Under the pieces are notes generated by a model that was given only the letters and a program-made list of their open reading frames with translations, was not told the DNA's origin and made no database searches. From Deltaproteobacteria bacterium (GTDB taxonomy: Bacteria; Desulfobacterota; Desulfarculia; Desulfarculales; Desulfarculaceae), in assembly GCA_020444165.1 (NCBI GenBank), contig JAHLLK010000006.1, positions 62,001-126,000 of the forward strand: a stretch of DNA of 64,000 bases, in the 5' to 3' direction. The position numbers and the translations under genes were made by a program. Positions 38,300 to 48,217 of the stretch are shown here, piece by piece (positions within the stretch are counted from its first letter, which is position 1; every line of letters starts with the position of its first letter).

Positions 38300-39178
38300 T
38301 TACGAAGCGGGCAGAGCCACCGGCGGGCCCGGCTTCTCCAGGGTCAAGGCCTTGAGTCCGTTCTTGCCCGACTTCTTCACCTGGTACATCACCCGGTCCG
38401 CCGCCTCGATCACCTGATCCACGGTTTGGCCCGGGGCGGTGACCAGCACCAGGCCCAGGCTGAAGGTCACCGGCCAGCCGGCCGCGGCCATGGCCCGGTC
38501 CAGGGCGCCCCGCAGCTTCTCCGCCACCAGCCAGCCGGCCTGGGCCCCGGTCTCCGGCAAGAGCACCGCGAACTCGTCGCCTCCCAGCCGGGCCAGGAGG
38601 TCTTCCCGCCGTAGCGCCGCCTGGCCGGTCTGGGCCAACAGCCGGAGCACTTCGTCGCCCCGGTGGTGGCCCCACTGGTCGTTGACCGCCTTGAAGTTGT
38701 CGCAGTCCAGATAAATGAGGCAAAAAGGCCGGCCGTGGCGGTCCAGGCGCACGGTCTCCAGCCAGAGCCGGTCGTAGAACACGGTCCGGTTGGCCGCGCC
38801 GGTGAGGGCGTCGGCGCGGGCCAGGGCCTTTTCCCGGGCAAAGCTGCGGCGCAGGGCGTTGGTGACCAGCACCAGCACCAAATAGGTGGTCAGGATGCCG
38901 GCGATGTTGAACAGCACCACTCCCAGGGGAGCCGGTGCGCGGCCGGTCAGGCCCATCCCCAGCCCCAGCATCACGCCGGCGGAGGCTATTGCCAGGAGGG
39001 CGCCCCACCAGGCGCCCACGACCCAAGTAAGCATAAGGACTGGGATAATATAGAAGGATACCAGGTTGAGTTCATACCCGGTGGCCAGGTCGGCCACAGC
39101 CGTCACCAGGAACAGGGACAGACTGACGATCCAGGTCCAACCCTTGTCCAGGTCAAATAAACGATCCCGCCAGCTCAT
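38300..39178 (-). CDS. Membrane diguanylate cyclase
   Basis: A 292-residue protein with an N-terminal membrane region of about four helices (residues 15-110) and a C-terminal GGDEF domain: LDCDNFKAVND, then RLGGDEFAVLL, with RRED before it forming the RxxD inhibitory site. It should make c-di-GMP. The ATG at 39178 has a GAAGGA box 7 nt upstream and is preferred over the GTG at 39193. A TATAAT-like box (39265-39270, minus) lies upstream. Confidence 0.9.
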   Translation of the reverse strand: MSWRDRLFDLDKGWTWIVSLSLFLVTAVADLATGYELNLVSFYIIPVLMLTWVVGAWWGALLAIASAGVMLGLGMGLTGRAPAPLGVVLFNIAGILTTYLVLVLVTNALRRSFAREKALARADALTGAANRTVFYDRLWLETVRLDRHGRPFCLIYLDCDNFKAVNDQWGHHRGDEVLRLLAQTGQAALRREDLLARLGGDEFAVLLPETGAQAGWLVAEKLRGALDRAMAAAGWPVTFSLGLVLVTAPGQTVDQVIEAADRVMYQVKKSGKNGLKALTLEKPGPPVALPAS

Positions 39179-39478
39179 GAAGCGGTCCTTCACCAGAGCA
39201 GCCTGCCCTCCCCCACGTTCACCGCGGCCAGCCTTTTCCCCGGAGGGTCGGGGAAGCTTTTTTCATTATACAATAAGCTGGCCTAGTTAGGTACTTTACT
39301 CACATTTTTCCCCCGGCCCCCGGTTTCCGGCGGGCTAATCCGCCCGCGGCCGGTTTTATGTCATACTGAAGTACACCCCGGGTTTCCGCCTTCCCGCTTG
39401 CCCACCCAGCATCCCCGGGGTCAATACGCCCCGGGGGACCCGCGCCGCCCGGGCGCGGCAACCCTCTGGCGAGGCGAT

Positions 39479-40624
39479 ATGCGAATCTTCCGCTACCTCA
39501 TTTGGGCCGTCCTGGTCCTGGCGGCCCTTGGCGGGGGCGTCTGCGCCCTGGGGCGGGAGCTGGGTGTGCAGCCCACCCTGCCCTCCCTGCCGGGGCAGGA
39601 CCCTCTCCCCTTGGACCGGCTCCGCCTGCCTCCCGGTTATGCCATCGGCGTCCTGGCCCGGGTGCCGGGGGCGCGTTCCCTGTGCCTCAGCCCGCGGGGC
39701 ACCCTGTTCGTGGGCACCCGGGGGGACCAAGTCTATGCCCTGGCCGATGCCGGGGCCGGCCGCCCCGGCCGGCTTTACACCGTGGCTTCGGGGCTCCGGG
39801 AGCCCAACGGCGTGGCCTTCCGGGACGGCGACCTGTACGTGGCCGCGGTGGACCGGGTGCTCCGCTACTCCGGGGTGGAAGACCGCCTGGACCATCCCCC
39901 CTCCCCGGAGGTGGTGGAGGACGGACTGCCCGGGGACAGCCGCCACGGCTGGCGTTACGCGGCTTTTGGCCCGGACGGGCTGTTGTACATCGGGGTGGGA
40001 GCGCCCTGCAACGCGTGTGCACGGCCCGACCCCTTTGCCACCATCGTGCGCCTCAAACCCGGCGGGGGATATGAGGTGTTCGCCCGGGGCATCCGCAACA
40101 CCGTGGGCCTGGCCTGGCGGCCCTCCACCGGGGTGCTGTGGTTCACCAACAACGGCCGCGACTGGCTGGGCAACGACCAGCCTCCGGACAGCCTGCACCG
40201 CGCGCCCGGGGCCGGACTGGACTTCGGCTTCCCGGCCTGCCACGCGGGGGTGCCCGACCCCGACCTGAACCACGGCCAAGATTGCGCCCAGTACGCCCCG
40301 ACGGCCTGGGAGTTCCCGGCTCACGTGGCGCCCTTGGGCCTGCGGTTTTACACGGGGCGGATGTTCCCGGCCCAGTTGCGGGGGGCCATCCTGGTGGCGG
40401 AGCACGGTTCCTGGAACCGCACCCCGCCGGTGGGCTACCAGGTCCGCCTGCTCAGACTGACTGGGGACAAGGTGGTGAGTTCCGAGCCGTTCATCAGCGG
40501 GTGGCTCACGGGGACCACCGCTTGGGGACGGCCAGTGGATGTGGAGGTGGACCAGACCGGGGCGTTATTGATCAGCGATGACCGGGCCGGGGTCATCTAC
40601 CGGGTGACCTATCAGGCGCCTTAG
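39479..40624 (+). CDS. Sorbosone/glucose dehydrogenase-like beta-propeller protein
   Basis: A 381-residue protein with an N-terminal signal or anchor helix (about 6-24) followed by a six-bladed propeller of the PQQ-dependent soluble glucose dehydrogenase / L-sorbosone dehydrogenase type. Typical pieces are LPPGYAIGVLA, LREPNGVAFRDGDLYVA, ARGIRNTVGLAW, LWFTNNGRD and VAEHGSWNR. It is probably periplasmic; cofactor and substrate are unknown. The ATG at 39479 places the signal helix at the N-terminus. Confidence 0.8.
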   Translation: MRIFRYLIWAVLVLAALGGGVCALGRELGVQPTLPSLPGQDPLPLDRLRLPPGYAIGVLARVPGARSLCLSPRGTLFVGTRGDQVYALADAGAGRPGRLYTVASGLREPNGVAFRDGDLYVAAVDRVLRYSGVEDRLDHPPSPEVVEDGLPGDSRHGWRYAAFGPDGLLYIGVGAPCNACARPDPFATIVRLKPGGGYEVFARGIRNTVGLAWRPSTGVLWFTNNGRDWLGNDQPPDSLHRAPGAGLDFGFPACHAGVPDPDLNHGQDCAQYAPTAWEFPAHVAPLGLRFYTGRMFPAQLRGAILVAEHGSWNRTPPVGYQVRLLRLTGDKVVSSEPFISGWLTGTTAWGRPVDVEVDQTGALLISDDRAGVIYRVTYQAP

Positions 40625-40648
40625 GGGTGTTGCCGGCGTCAGTTCGGC

Positions 40649-42586
40649 TCAATCCCGGGCCAGGAGAGCCTCCACCGCGGCCAAGAGCTCCTGGCTTCGG
40701 AAAGGCTTGGCCAAGAAACCAGCCGCTCCTGCCGCCCGCACCTGCCGCTCCGTGGCCGGGGAGGCGTAGCCGCTGACCACCAGCACCTTGACCCCGGGGT
40801 CCCCGGCCAACAGCTCCTCCAGGCAGCGGCGCCCGCCCAGGCCGGGCATGCCCAGATCCAGGAGCACCAGATCGAAGCCCGGCCCCGGCCGCTGGTAGAA
40901 GTTCAGGGCCTCTTCGCCGCTGGCCGCCAGGCAGAGCTGGTATCCGGCCTGCTGGAGCACCCGCCGCAAAAGCTCCCGCACCGGCGGCTCGTCCTCCGCC
41001 ACCAGGAGCCTGGCCCGGCTTGCCCACCCGGGCCGCCGCCCGGCCGCCAGCTCCGGCAAGGGTTCCGAACCCGCGGAAGCCGAGGCCAGGGGCAAATGGA
41101 TGGTGAAGGTCGCCCCCCCGCCCAGCCGGCTCTCACAAGCGATGTGCCCCCCCGAGGCCCGGATCATGCCCTGGGCCACGCTGAGCCCCAGGCCGGTGCC
41201 CGAGCCCACTTCCTTGGTGGTGAAGAACGGATCGAAGATCCGGGCCACCGTCTTGTCGTCCATGCCCTGACCGTTGTCCTGCACCCGGATCTCGGCGAAC
41301 TCGCCGGCGAATTTCTGGCCGCAGGTGGGGCAGGCCCGGGGGCTCAAATAGACGTTCCGGGCCTGGATGGCCAACCGGCCGCCGTGAGGCATGGCGTCCA
41401 CCGCGTTGCCGGCCAAGTTCACCAGGATCTGGTCCAGGCTGCCCACCAGGTTCACCGCGGCCAAGTCCGGGGCCACCTCGGTGGCGATAGCCACCTCCGG
41501 GGGCAGGATCTGGGCCAGCATTTGGCGGGTGCGCCGGATTTCCCGGGGGAGGTCCACCAACTTCGCCCGGGAGTCGCTCCGCTGGCTGAAGGTCAGAAGC
41601 TGGCGGATCAGGTCGCGGGCCCGGCAGGAGGCGTCCAGCACCCGCGACAGGTAGTCGTGCACCCTTGGCCGGTCGACCAACAGCTCCCGGGCCAGGTCGG
41701 TATAGCCCACGATGGCGGCCAAAAGGTTGTTGAACTCATGGGCGATGCCGCCGGCCAGGGTGCCCACCGCTCGCATCTTCTGGGCCTGGCGCAGGTCCAC
41801 CTCCAGGCGCGCCCGCTCTTCCTGCACAGCCTTCTGCGCCGTGATGTCCACGTTGGTGCCCAAATAGCCGGTGATGCGGCCGTCCCCGTCCCGGAGGGCC
41901 ACCGCCGTGCCGGCCACCCAGGTGACCCGGCCCTGGGGGGTCTGGAAGCGGTACTCCAGGGACCAGGGGATCTGGTCCTGGGCGTGGACTTTCCAGGCCT
42001 CGTGAACTCGTTCCCGGTCTTCGGGGTGCAGGCCCCGGGCCCAGCCCTCGCCCTGGGCCTCCTCCGGGGTAAGCCCGGCGTATTCACACCATTTCTGGTT
42101 GACAAACAGGCAGTTGCCCGCGGCGTCGGTCTCGTAGATGGCCACGGGGGCCGCTTCGGTCAGGATGCGCAGCCGCGCCTCTTCTTGGCGCTGCCGCTCC
42201 TGGGCTTGTTTTTGGGCGGTGATGTCCCGGAATGAGACGACCACCCCGCGGGGCCGGGCCTCGCCGTGGTGCACCAGGGGCGTGCTGCTGATGGCCAGCC
42301 AGGTGACTCCGCCGTCGGGACGCAACAGGCCGCGGACCTGGTCGGCCAGGGGCCGTCCCATGGCCAGGGCCAGCATGGAGGGATGCTCCTCCTCCGGGCA
42401 GGGGGAGCCGTCCTCGTGGATAAGCTGACAGGGATGCGGCGGGGCGGGAGGGCTCCGGAATTGCTCCGCGGTGAAGCCGCAGAGGTGCTCCGCGGCCTGG
42501 TTCCAAAGCTGCAAAGTCCCGTCCGCGGCCTGAAACATCACCCCTTCGGTCAGGCCCGCGACGATATCCCCCCAATAGTCTTCCAT
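40649..42586 (-). CDS. Hybrid PAS histidine kinase with C-terminal receiver
   Basis: A 645-residue soluble kinase: two PAS domains (about 1-125 and 145-265), a HisKA domain with [10 protein letters not shown] (phospho-His near 281), a HATPase domain with DNGQGMDD and [10 protein letters not shown], and a C-terminal receiver with LLVAEDE and LLDLGMPG. Inside the ATPase domain near 415 is a short CPTCGQKF, a partial zinc-ribbon-like insertion seen in some deltaproteobacterial hybrid kinases. The start at 42586 (MEDYWGD) is preferred to a GTG 16 codons earlier. No partner regulator is adjacent. Confidence 0.88.
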   Translation of the reverse strand: MEDYWGDIVAGLTEGVMFQAADGTLQLWNQAAEHLCGFTAEQFRSPPAPPHPCQLIHEDGSPCPEEEHPSMLALAMGRPLADQVRGLLRPDGGVTWLAISSTPLVHHGEARPRGVVVSFRDITAQKQAQERQRQEEARLRILTEAAPVAIYETDAAGNCLFVNQKWCEYAGLTPEEAQGEGWARGLHPEDRERVHEAWKVHAQDQIPWSLEYRFQTPQGRVTWVAGTAVALRDGDGRITGYLGTNVDITAQKAVQEERARLEVDLRQAQKMRAVGTLAGGIAHEFNNLLAAIVGYTDLARELLVDRPRVHDYLSRVLDASCRARDLIRQLLTFSQRSDSRAKLVDLPREIRRTRQMLAQILPPEVAIATEVAPDLAAVNLVGSLDQILVNLAGNAVDAMPHGGRLAIQARNVYLSPRACPTCGQKFAGEFAEIRVQDNGQGMDDKTVARIFDPFFTTKEVGSGTGLGLSVAQGMIRASGGHIACESRLGGGATFTIHLPLASASAGSEPLPELAAGRRPGWASRARLLVAEDEPPVRELLRRVLQQAGYQLCLAASGEEALNFYQRPGPGFDLVLLDLGMPGLGGRRCLEELLAGDPGVKVLVVSGYASPATERQVRAAGAAGFLAKPFRSQELLAAVEALLARD

Positions 42587-42811
42587 GGCTACGCTCTCGT
42601 GACCCAGAGAACCGGGGTCTCCAGCCCCAGCCACGCCGGCCGACGTGAAATTGTATCAGCCGGCTCGAACATGGTTCACATTGGAAAACTGTAGCACCAC
42701 GGGGGGAGGTTTGGTGAATTTTGTGTCCATCAGGGGCGGCGCACCCGCTTTCCGCTCGCCATCCGAGCCGGGGAGCGCCCGGCCCGGTTCGCCCCGGCCC
42801 CCGGGCGGCCC

Positions 42812-43606
42812 TCAGCAGCCCTTGAAACAGGGGTCGCGGTGCTCGAGGAAGGCGGTGAGGCCCTCCTGGAAATCCTGGCTGCGGTAGGCCTCCTGGCGCA
42901 GCGCCGTGATGTCCTCCAGGTCCTCGGCGGTGAGGCCTGGTCCCCGGGAGAGGTTGCGCAGCTCCTTTTTCAGCACCTGCACGGCCAAGGGCGCCCGGGA
43001 AGCGATGTCCCGGGCCAGGCCGGCGGCCGCCCCGTCCAGCTCTTCGGCCGGCGCCAGGCGGTTCAACAGGCCCAGGCGAAAGGCGTCCGCGGCCGCCAGG
43101 GGCTGGCCGGTGAACAGCATCTCCTTGACGATGTGCAGGGGCAGCACCCCCAGGAAATGGGTAAGCCCGGCCGCGTTGTAGGGCAGGCCCAGCTTCACCG
43201 GGGTGATGGCGAAGCTGGCCGAGGGCGCCCCTACCAACAGGTCCAGGGTCATGGCCAGATCACAGGCCCCGCCCCAGACGCTGCCCTCGATGAGCCCGAT
43301 GATCGGCACCGGATGCTTCCTGACCCGCCGGAGCAGCACCTCGAACGGCACGTTCCAGGCCACGGGGTCCTGGCCGTCCCGGGGTATTTCCTTGATGTCA
43401 TGCCCGGCGGACCAGACCTTGACCCCGGGCTGGGCCCGGAGGATCACGGCCCGGGCCCCCTTTTCCTCCAGGGCCGCCAGGCAGCCGATGATCGCGGCCA
43501 CGAATTCGCGGCTCAGGCAGTTCAGCCGCTGGCCGTAATTCATGGTGACGATGCCGTAATCGTCCTGCATACGCCAAAAGGCCAGGGCTTCCTCCGGGCT
43601 GGACAT
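42812..43606 (-). CDS. Crotonase-family protein, methylmalonyl-CoA decarboxylase-like
   Basis: A 264-residue enoyl-CoA hydratase/isomerase-fold protein. The VKVWSAGHDIKEIP segment closely recalls the oxyanion-hole loop of E. coli ScpB (methylmalonyl-CoA decarboxylase), and IEGSVWGGACDLAMTLDLLV is the second signature. If so, it converts methylmalonyl-CoA to propionyl-CoA. The start at 43606 has AAGGAGA upstream. It may belong to a propionate or succinate pathway, but no partner gene is near. Confidence 0.72.
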   Translation of the reverse strand: MSSPEEALAFWRMQDDYGIVTMNYGQRLNCLSREFVAAIIGCLAALEEKGARAVILRAQPGVKVWSAGHDIKEIPRDGQDPVAWNVPFEVLLRRVRKHPVPIIGLIEGSVWGGACDLAMTLDLLVGAPSASFAITPVKLGLPYNAAGLTHFLGVLPLHIVKEMLFTGQPLAAADAFRLGLLNRLAPAEELDGAAAGLARDIASRAPLAVQVLKKELRNLSRGPGLTAEDLEDITALRQEAYRSQDFQEGLTAFLEHRDPCFKGC

Positions 43607-43828
43607 GGGCGTCTCCTTTTCTCCGGCCCGGAGCTGGGGAGCCGGGCCTTGGCTTGAGCGGGATGAGACGAATGCGCGGCAGGCCAAAAAGCAAGCGCGC
43701 CGGCCGGGGCAAAGCCCGGGTCCGGCGTGGTGCGCCGTCAGGCTCCAGGGGAGCCGGCGGCAAAAATCCCTGGACAGGGAAAGCCCAGCCGGGTACGGCC
43801 CGGCCGGCCCTGGGGCGGGACGCCCCCT

Positions 43829-44086
43829 TCAGACGGATTGATCCAGCCCCACACCCTTGCTGTACAGCTCCGATTCGGCCTTGGCCCGGATGAAACCCAA
43901 CTCCGACACCTTGCTGGTGGCGGAGCCTTCGGCCAGGCCCGTGACGCCCAAGCCTTCCCGGGCCACCTGACTCGGCATGCCGAGTTGGTTCAGCTTTTCC
44001 TGGGATTCCTGGCGCTGGGTCAGGTCCACCGCTGGGGGGGACACCGACTGGCCGCTGTTCATGGCACCGATGCGTGTCAGGGGCAT
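43829..44086 (-). CDS. Small protein of unknown function, 85 residues
   Basis: An 85-residue soluble, mainly polar protein with helical parts. The GGAGG at 44092-44097 lies 6 nt before the second of two ATGs, so 44086 is chosen. I do not recognise the family and see no domain. It is isolated between a crotonase gene and an oxidoreductase gene on the other strand. Confidence 0.55.
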   Translation of the reverse strand: MPLTRIGAMNSGQSVSPPAVDLTQRQESQEKLNQLGMPSQVAREGLGVTGLAEGSATSKVSELGFIRAKAESELYSKGVGLDQSV

Positions 44087-44300
44087 GATCATCCTCCAGA
44101 GGTCACGGAATCATAACATTGCTCGGGGTATTCTGTCCATCCCTTGACAGTTTACGGACCTAGCCGGTAGAGAATACCTGCCGCGGCGACACGGCTGCCC
44201 ATATCCCTTGACGGAGCCGACCACCCCCGCCTCGCCTGGGAGCCGCTCCGGGTCTTCTCCCCCGCTGCCCGTCCGGTGGACCGCGGTTACGTTTTCCTTC

Positions 44301-45533
44301 ATGGCGCGCCGTCGCGCCCGCTTGGCCGGGAGAACGCCCTTGTCGCTCTTATTCACACCCGCCTCCCTGGGGGGCGTAGAGCTGCCCAACCGTCTGGTCC
44401 GCTCGGCCACCTACGAGGGCGCCGCCCTGCCCGACGGCGGGGTGGGCGACGAGCTCTTGCGCCTGTACGAGCGCCTGGCCCAGGGTGGGGCCGGGCTCAT
44501 CATCACCGGGTATCTCTTTGTGGAGCCGCCCGGCAAGGCCCTGCCCCGCCAGATGGGGGCCCACGATCCGGCCCTCCTCTCCGGACTCACCCGCCTGGTG
44601 GAGGTGATGCACCAGCACGGAGCCCGGGTGGCCCTGCAACTGGCCCACGCCGGCCGCCAAACCACCCGGGCCATTTGCGGGGAGCGTCCCCAGGGCCCCA
44701 GTTGGCAGCTCCCCGACGCCTTGAACCAGGTGTCGCCCCGGGCCATGCGCGAGGACGACATCGCCCGGGTGATCGCCGCCTTTGGCCGGGCCGCCGGTTT
44801 GGCCCAGGCCGCCGGGGCCGATTTCGTGCAGATCCACGCGGCCCACGGCTACCTGGTCAACCAGTTCCTCTCGCCGTTCTTCAACCGCCGCCGGGACGCC
44901 TGGGGCGGCAACGACGCGAACCGCTTCCGCTTCCTGCGGGAGATCATCGCCGAGGTGCGCCGCCAGACCGGGGCCGATTATCCCCTGTTGGTCAAGCTCA
45001 ACGCCGCGGACCACACTCCCCGGCCCGGGCTGACCCCGCCCCTGGCCGCCCGCTACGCCGCCTGGCTGGCCGAACTGGCGGTGGCCGGGGTGGAGGTCTC
45101 CGGCGGCACGGCTTTTTACTCCTTTTTCCAGTCCTGCCGCGGCGAGGTGCCGGTGGAGGAGTTGGCTGCCGCCCTGCCCGCCTGGCAGCGCCCGGTGGCC
45201 CGCTATCTCCTGGGCCGCATGCGGAGCCAGGAGGACCACACCGAGGGCTACAATCTGCCGGCCGCGGCCCTGCTCCGCCCGGCCCTGGGCCCGGTGCCCC
45301 TGATCGCGGTGGGGGGGCTCCGCACCCGCGAGGCCCTGGAAGGGGTGCTGGCCCGGGACGAGGCCCGCCTGGTCTCCCTGTCGCGGCCCTTTTTGCGGCA
45401 GCCGGCCCTGCCCCGCCTCTTGGCCCGGGGCGATTTGACCCGCGTGTCCTGCACCTCCTGCAACCTTTGCCTGGCCGCCCTGGTCCGGGGGGAGCCGGTG
45501 GCCTGCCGGTCCCGGGGCGGCCGCCACCCATAA
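44301..45533 (+). CDS. Old Yellow Enzyme-family NADH:flavin oxidoreductase
   Basis: A 410-residue FMN-dependent TIM-barrel protein. LFTPASLGGVELPNRLV is the usual N-terminal FMN motif, with ALQLAHAGRQ, GADFVQIHAAHGYLVNQFLSP and a C-terminal CTSCNLCLAA with further Cys. These four cysteines match the Fe-S site of the 2,4-dienoyl-CoA reductase group of the family, but the C-terminal flavin domain of that enzyme is absent. It probably reduces enones. The ATG at 44301 is used; a TTG at 44340 behind GGGAGA gives a more typical N-terminus. Confidence 0.85.
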   Translation: MARRRARLAGRTPLSLLFTPASLGGVELPNRLVRSATYEGAALPDGGVGDELLRLYERLAQGGAGLIITGYLFVEPPGKALPRQMGAHDPALLSGLTRLVEVMHQHGARVALQLAHAGRQTTRAICGERPQGPSWQLPDALNQVSPRAMREDDIARVIAAFGRAAGLAQAAGADFVQIHAAHGYLVNQFLSPFFNRRRDAWGGNDANRFRFLREIIAEVRRQTGADYPLLVKLNAADHTPRPGLTPPLAARYAAWLAELAVAGVEVSGGTAFYSFFQSCRGEVPVEELAAALPAWQRPVARYLLGRMRSQEDHTEGYNLPAAALLRPALGPVPLIAVGGLRTREALEGVLARDEARLVSLSRPFLRQPALPRLLARGDLTRVSCTSCNLCLAALVRGEPVACRSRGGRHP

Positions 45534-45563
45534 CTCACGCCATCCAACCTGAGGTCTAGCCCC

Positions 45564-46853
45564 ATGGCCTTGAGCATCCTGCTGGCGGAAGCCTTCGTGG
45601 TCTACTTTTTGGTGCTGGGCGCCCACGCCCTGCGCCACCGCTTTGGCCTGGCGCCGTACTATGCGCTCATGGGCGGCCTCACGGCCATCATGAGCTGGGT
45701 CACCGACGCCGGGGTCAGTGTCCAGGCGGCCGGGGTCACCTTCCTGGTGGGCTCCACCGTGTTCTACACCGCGATCCAGTTGGGCGTGTTCGTGGTGTAC
45801 GTGTTCGACGGGCCGCCGGCCACCCGCATCGCCATCTACACGGTGATCGGGGTCTCGGCCATGGTGCCCATCATCGCCCTGGCCCTGCATTTGCAAATGG
45901 CCCTCATGGGGCACACCCCCCTGGGCTACGTGCCCGTGCCCAGCCTGCGCATCAACCTGTCCTCCCTGTTCGCCTCGTTCGTGGACCTGTTGTTTTTGGC
46001 CATGAGCTGGGAATTCTTCCAAAAGCAGCGCCGCTGGCTGCCCCTGTTCGGCCGGGCCTTCCTGTGTCTTTTGGGGGTGATGTGGCTGGACGTGCTGTTG
46101 TTCAACACCGCCGCCTTTGCCGGGCAGCCCGCCTTCCGGGGCATCCTGGAAGGCACCCTGGTGAGCCGGGGGGTGGTCTGCCTGTTCGCCGCCCCCTTCC
46201 TGTGGGGCTATCTGGCCTGGCAGTCCCGGGCCCACCAAATGCCCTCGGAGGAGCGGCCCGTCCTGGCCATCATCAAGGAGATGACCCGCATGGAGCGCAA
46301 ACTCTGCCAGGCCCAGGAGGAGATCGCCCGCCGCAAGGAGGCCGAGGCCAAGCTGGAGATCCTGGCCACCACCGACGACCTCACCGGCCTGGAGAACCGG
46401 CGCTCCTTCCTGGACAAGGCGGCCCGCGAGTGCCGCCGGGCCCGGCGCTACGGCCAGCCCCTGTCCCTGATCATGCTGGACACCGACCGCTTCAAGCGGG
46501 TCAACGACCACTACGGCCACCAGACCGGCGACCAGGTGCTGGCCGCGGTGGCCCAGGCCTGCCGGAGGGAACTCCGGGACAGCGACATCCTGGCCCGCCT
46601 GGGCGGCGAGGAATTCGCGGCGTTGTTGCCCCAGACCGGCCCGGCCGAAAGCCTGGCCACGGCCGAGCGCCTGCGCCGGGCGGTGGAGAGCCTGGCCGTG
46701 ACCTCGCCCCACGGACCGGTGCAGATCACCCTGAGCGCCGGCACCGCCTCCCTGGGCCCGCCGGCCGACAGCCTGGACCAGCTCCTCTCCCGGGCGGACG
46801 AGGCCCTCTACCGGGCCAAGGCAGCCGGGCGCAACCAGGTGGCCACGGCCTGA
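45564..46853 (+). CDS. Membrane diguanylate cyclase with polytopic N-terminal domain
   Basis: A 429-residue protein: about six or seven membrane helices (residues 1-220, with GGLTAIMSWVTDAGV and FLVGSTVFYTAI), a short coiled linker, then a GGDEF domain with RLGGEEFAALL. RDSD before it is the RxxD inhibitory site. The membrane part is a conserved sensor type I recognise only loosely. It starts 30 bases after the oxidoreductase gene with a GAGG box, so the two are likely co-transcribed. Confidence 0.9.
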   Translation: MALSILLAEAFVVYFLVLGAHALRHRFGLAPYYALMGGLTAIMSWVTDAGVSVQAAGVTFLVGSTVFYTAIQLGVFVVYVFDGPPATRIAIYTVIGVSAMVPIIALALHLQMALMGHTPLGYVPVPSLRINLSSLFASFVDLLFLAMSWEFFQKQRRWLPLFGRAFLCLLGVMWLDVLLFNTAAFAGQPAFRGILEGTLVSRGVVCLFAAPFLWGYLAWQSRAHQMPSEERPVLAIIKEMTRMERKLCQAQEEIARRKEAEAKLEILATTDDLTGLENRRSFLDKAARECRRARRYGQPLSLIMLDTDRFKRVNDHYGHQTGDQVLAAVAQACRRELRDSDILARLGGEEFAALLPQTGPAESLATAERLRRAVESLAVTSPHGPVQITLSAGTASLGPPADSLDQLLSRADEALYRAKAAGRNQVATA

Positions 46854-46881
46854 GGCCGAGGGGTTTGGGGTAGGAAAGAGA

Positions 46882-46964
46882 AGATGTGGGGGGAAGGGGT
46901 CCTTTTTTGAAAAAAAGGACCCCTTCCCCCCACACCCCCCATCCCCCAAAAAACTTTAGAGTGC
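46882..46964. repeat. G-tract palindromic element, copy A4
   Basis: The most complete palindrome of the family: GTGGGGGGAAGGGGTCC and its mirror on either side of an A/T-rich tip, then CCCCCAAAAAACTTTAGAGT as in copy A2. It follows a diguanylate cyclase gene and could end transcription. Confidence 0.8.
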
Positions 46965-46974
46965 GTAATCAGAG

Positions 46975-47185
46975 GCCATGGCCGATGCGGGCCAAGGAGG
47001 GCTCGCCAAATTGCAGGCTTCAAAAAGTTTGCAATTTGTGAGGCTTGGCCAAACCACGCTTTTGCCAACCAGCTTAAGATGCACGGTGCAGGACGCACCG
47101 TGCATCACCCTCAAGGCATGGAGCCTTGGGCAACAGTCCCGAAAAAGCAAGCAAGCTAGGTCGAAAACGGCCCTAGATGGACTTT
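46975..47185. repeat. Multi-hairpin TTGGCAAAA element, copy B3
   Basis: In inverse orientation it matches the element at 60085-60275: GCCATGGCCGATGCGGG, AAATTGCAGGCTTC...GCAATTTG, TTTTGCCAACC and GATGCACGG...CCGTGCATC hairpins in the mirrored order. The two copies are about 13 kb apart. Confidence 0.75.
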
Positions 47186-47210
47186 TTCAACGCCCTGCCA
47201 GGAGGAAGCC

Positions 47211-47516
47211 ATGAAGGCCAGGAAGCTGCCACCGGTTCACCCGGGGGAAATACTCTTGGAAGAGTTCATGAAGCCGCTGGGCATCACGCAAAACCAGCTT
47301 GGGCGCGATCTGGGTATCTCCCCGCGGCGGATCAACGAAATAGTAAACGGCAAGCGCCGCATCACGGCTGACACGGCCTTGAGGCTGGCCCGCCATATCG
47401 GGACCACGGCCAAGTTTTGGATGAATCTCCAGTCTCACTATGACCTTTGCCTGGCCGAAGATGAGTTGGCCGGCCGTCTGGAGCAAGAGGTTAAAGTGAG
47501 GGAGAATGCCGCCTAG
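47211..47516 (+). CDS. higA: HigA-type antitoxin, no toxin partner visible
   Basis: A 101-residue XRE-type helix-turn-helix protein with the HigA signature: VHPGEILLEEFMKPLGIT, GISPRRINEIVNGKRRIT and FWMNLQSHYDL. In HigBA modules it represses the operon and neutralises the HigB RNase. HigB usually lies just upstream; here the upstream space is the B3 repeat, with no HigB ORF on either strand. AGGAGGA lies just before the ATG. Confidence 0.88.
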   Translation: MKARKLPPVHPGEILLEEFMKPLGITQNQLGRDLGISPRRINEIVNGKRRITADTALRLARHIGTTAKFWMNLQSHYDLCLAEDELAGRLEQEVKVRENAA

Positions 47517-47539
47517 CTGGGAGTCTGGCGGAGAAGGGG

Positions 47540-47660
47540 AAAGGTGTGGGGGGAAGGTCCCTTATTTTTTAAAAAAAGGACTTGCAGCCCAGACGACTGC
47601 GCTTTTCTGGGGACCCCGCGGGTTTGCACCCATCCTCCCTTTTACTCAAATAACTTCACA
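47540..47660. repeat. G-tract palindromic element, copy A5 (degenerate)
   Basis: It keeps GTGTGGGGGGAAGG, a T-run/A-run tip and the GCGCTTTTCTGGGGACCCCGCGG segment of copy A2, but the mirror arms no longer pair fully. Confidence 0.6.
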
Positions 47661-47737
47661 ATGTTAGCCGGGAGCCTGGCCGGGAAATCGCTCCGACTGG
47701 GCTGGTCGCGGGATGCCCAGGGCGCTGCTGGAGTGCC

Positions 47738-48217
47738 TCACTCGCCCCGCAGGGGGTTGTCCGGGTCGCCTTGGGCCATCATCTCCTCCAGGCGGGCGCG
47801 GTCGTCCTCGCCGGGCAGTTGGCCAAATAGCTCGGCCTCCATGACCAGCTCCCCCCGCTGGTTGGTGTAGCGGCCCCGACCCCGGGCCCGGCCGCCCTGG
47901 TCCAGGGCGGTGAGGGTGAACTCCAGGGTGACGGTGTCGCCCGGCGCCACCGGGCGCTTGAAGCGGAAGTTCATGCCGCTGGCCAGCCAGGCCACCTGGC
48001 CGCCGATCTGACAGATCATGGCCCCGGTCAACAACCCGTGCAGGATCAGCCCCGCGAAACCCTTGCCCTGGGCGAAGCCCAGGTCATAGTGCACCGGGTT
48101 GTAGTCCTGCGTAAGCTCCCCGAAAGCCAGGGTGTCTTCGTAGCTGAAGGTCCGGGTGACGGTGACCTTGTCACCCAGGGCCAGCCCCTGGGCAGCCTGC
48201 TGCCGGAGCCCCGTCAT
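47738..48217 (-). CDS. MaoC-like (R)-specific enoyl-CoA hydratase
   Basis: A 159-residue hot-dog-fold protein. The hydratase motif reads QDYNPVHYDLGFAQGKGFAG, ending LILHGLLTGAM; the Asp and His are the catalytic pair of MaoC/PhaJ dehydratases. The length is that of a single-domain enzyme, acting on (R)-3-hydroxyacyl-CoA or enoyl-CoA. Its start overlaps the stop of the upstream flippase-like gene by ATGA, so translation is likely coupled. Confidence 0.88.
   Translation of the reverse strand: MTGLRQQAAQGLALGDKVTVTRTFSYEDTLAFGELTQDYNPVHYDLGFAQGKGFAGLILHGLLTGAMICQIGGQVAWLASGMNFRFKRPVAPGDTVTLEFTLTALDQGGRARGRGRYTNQRGELVMEAELFGQLPGEDDRARLEEMMAQGDPDNPLRGE

Noticed and set aside
46978..47214. A HigB toxin gene just before higA
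   Set aside because: The ORF there reads the repeat element and lacks any HigB-like motif.
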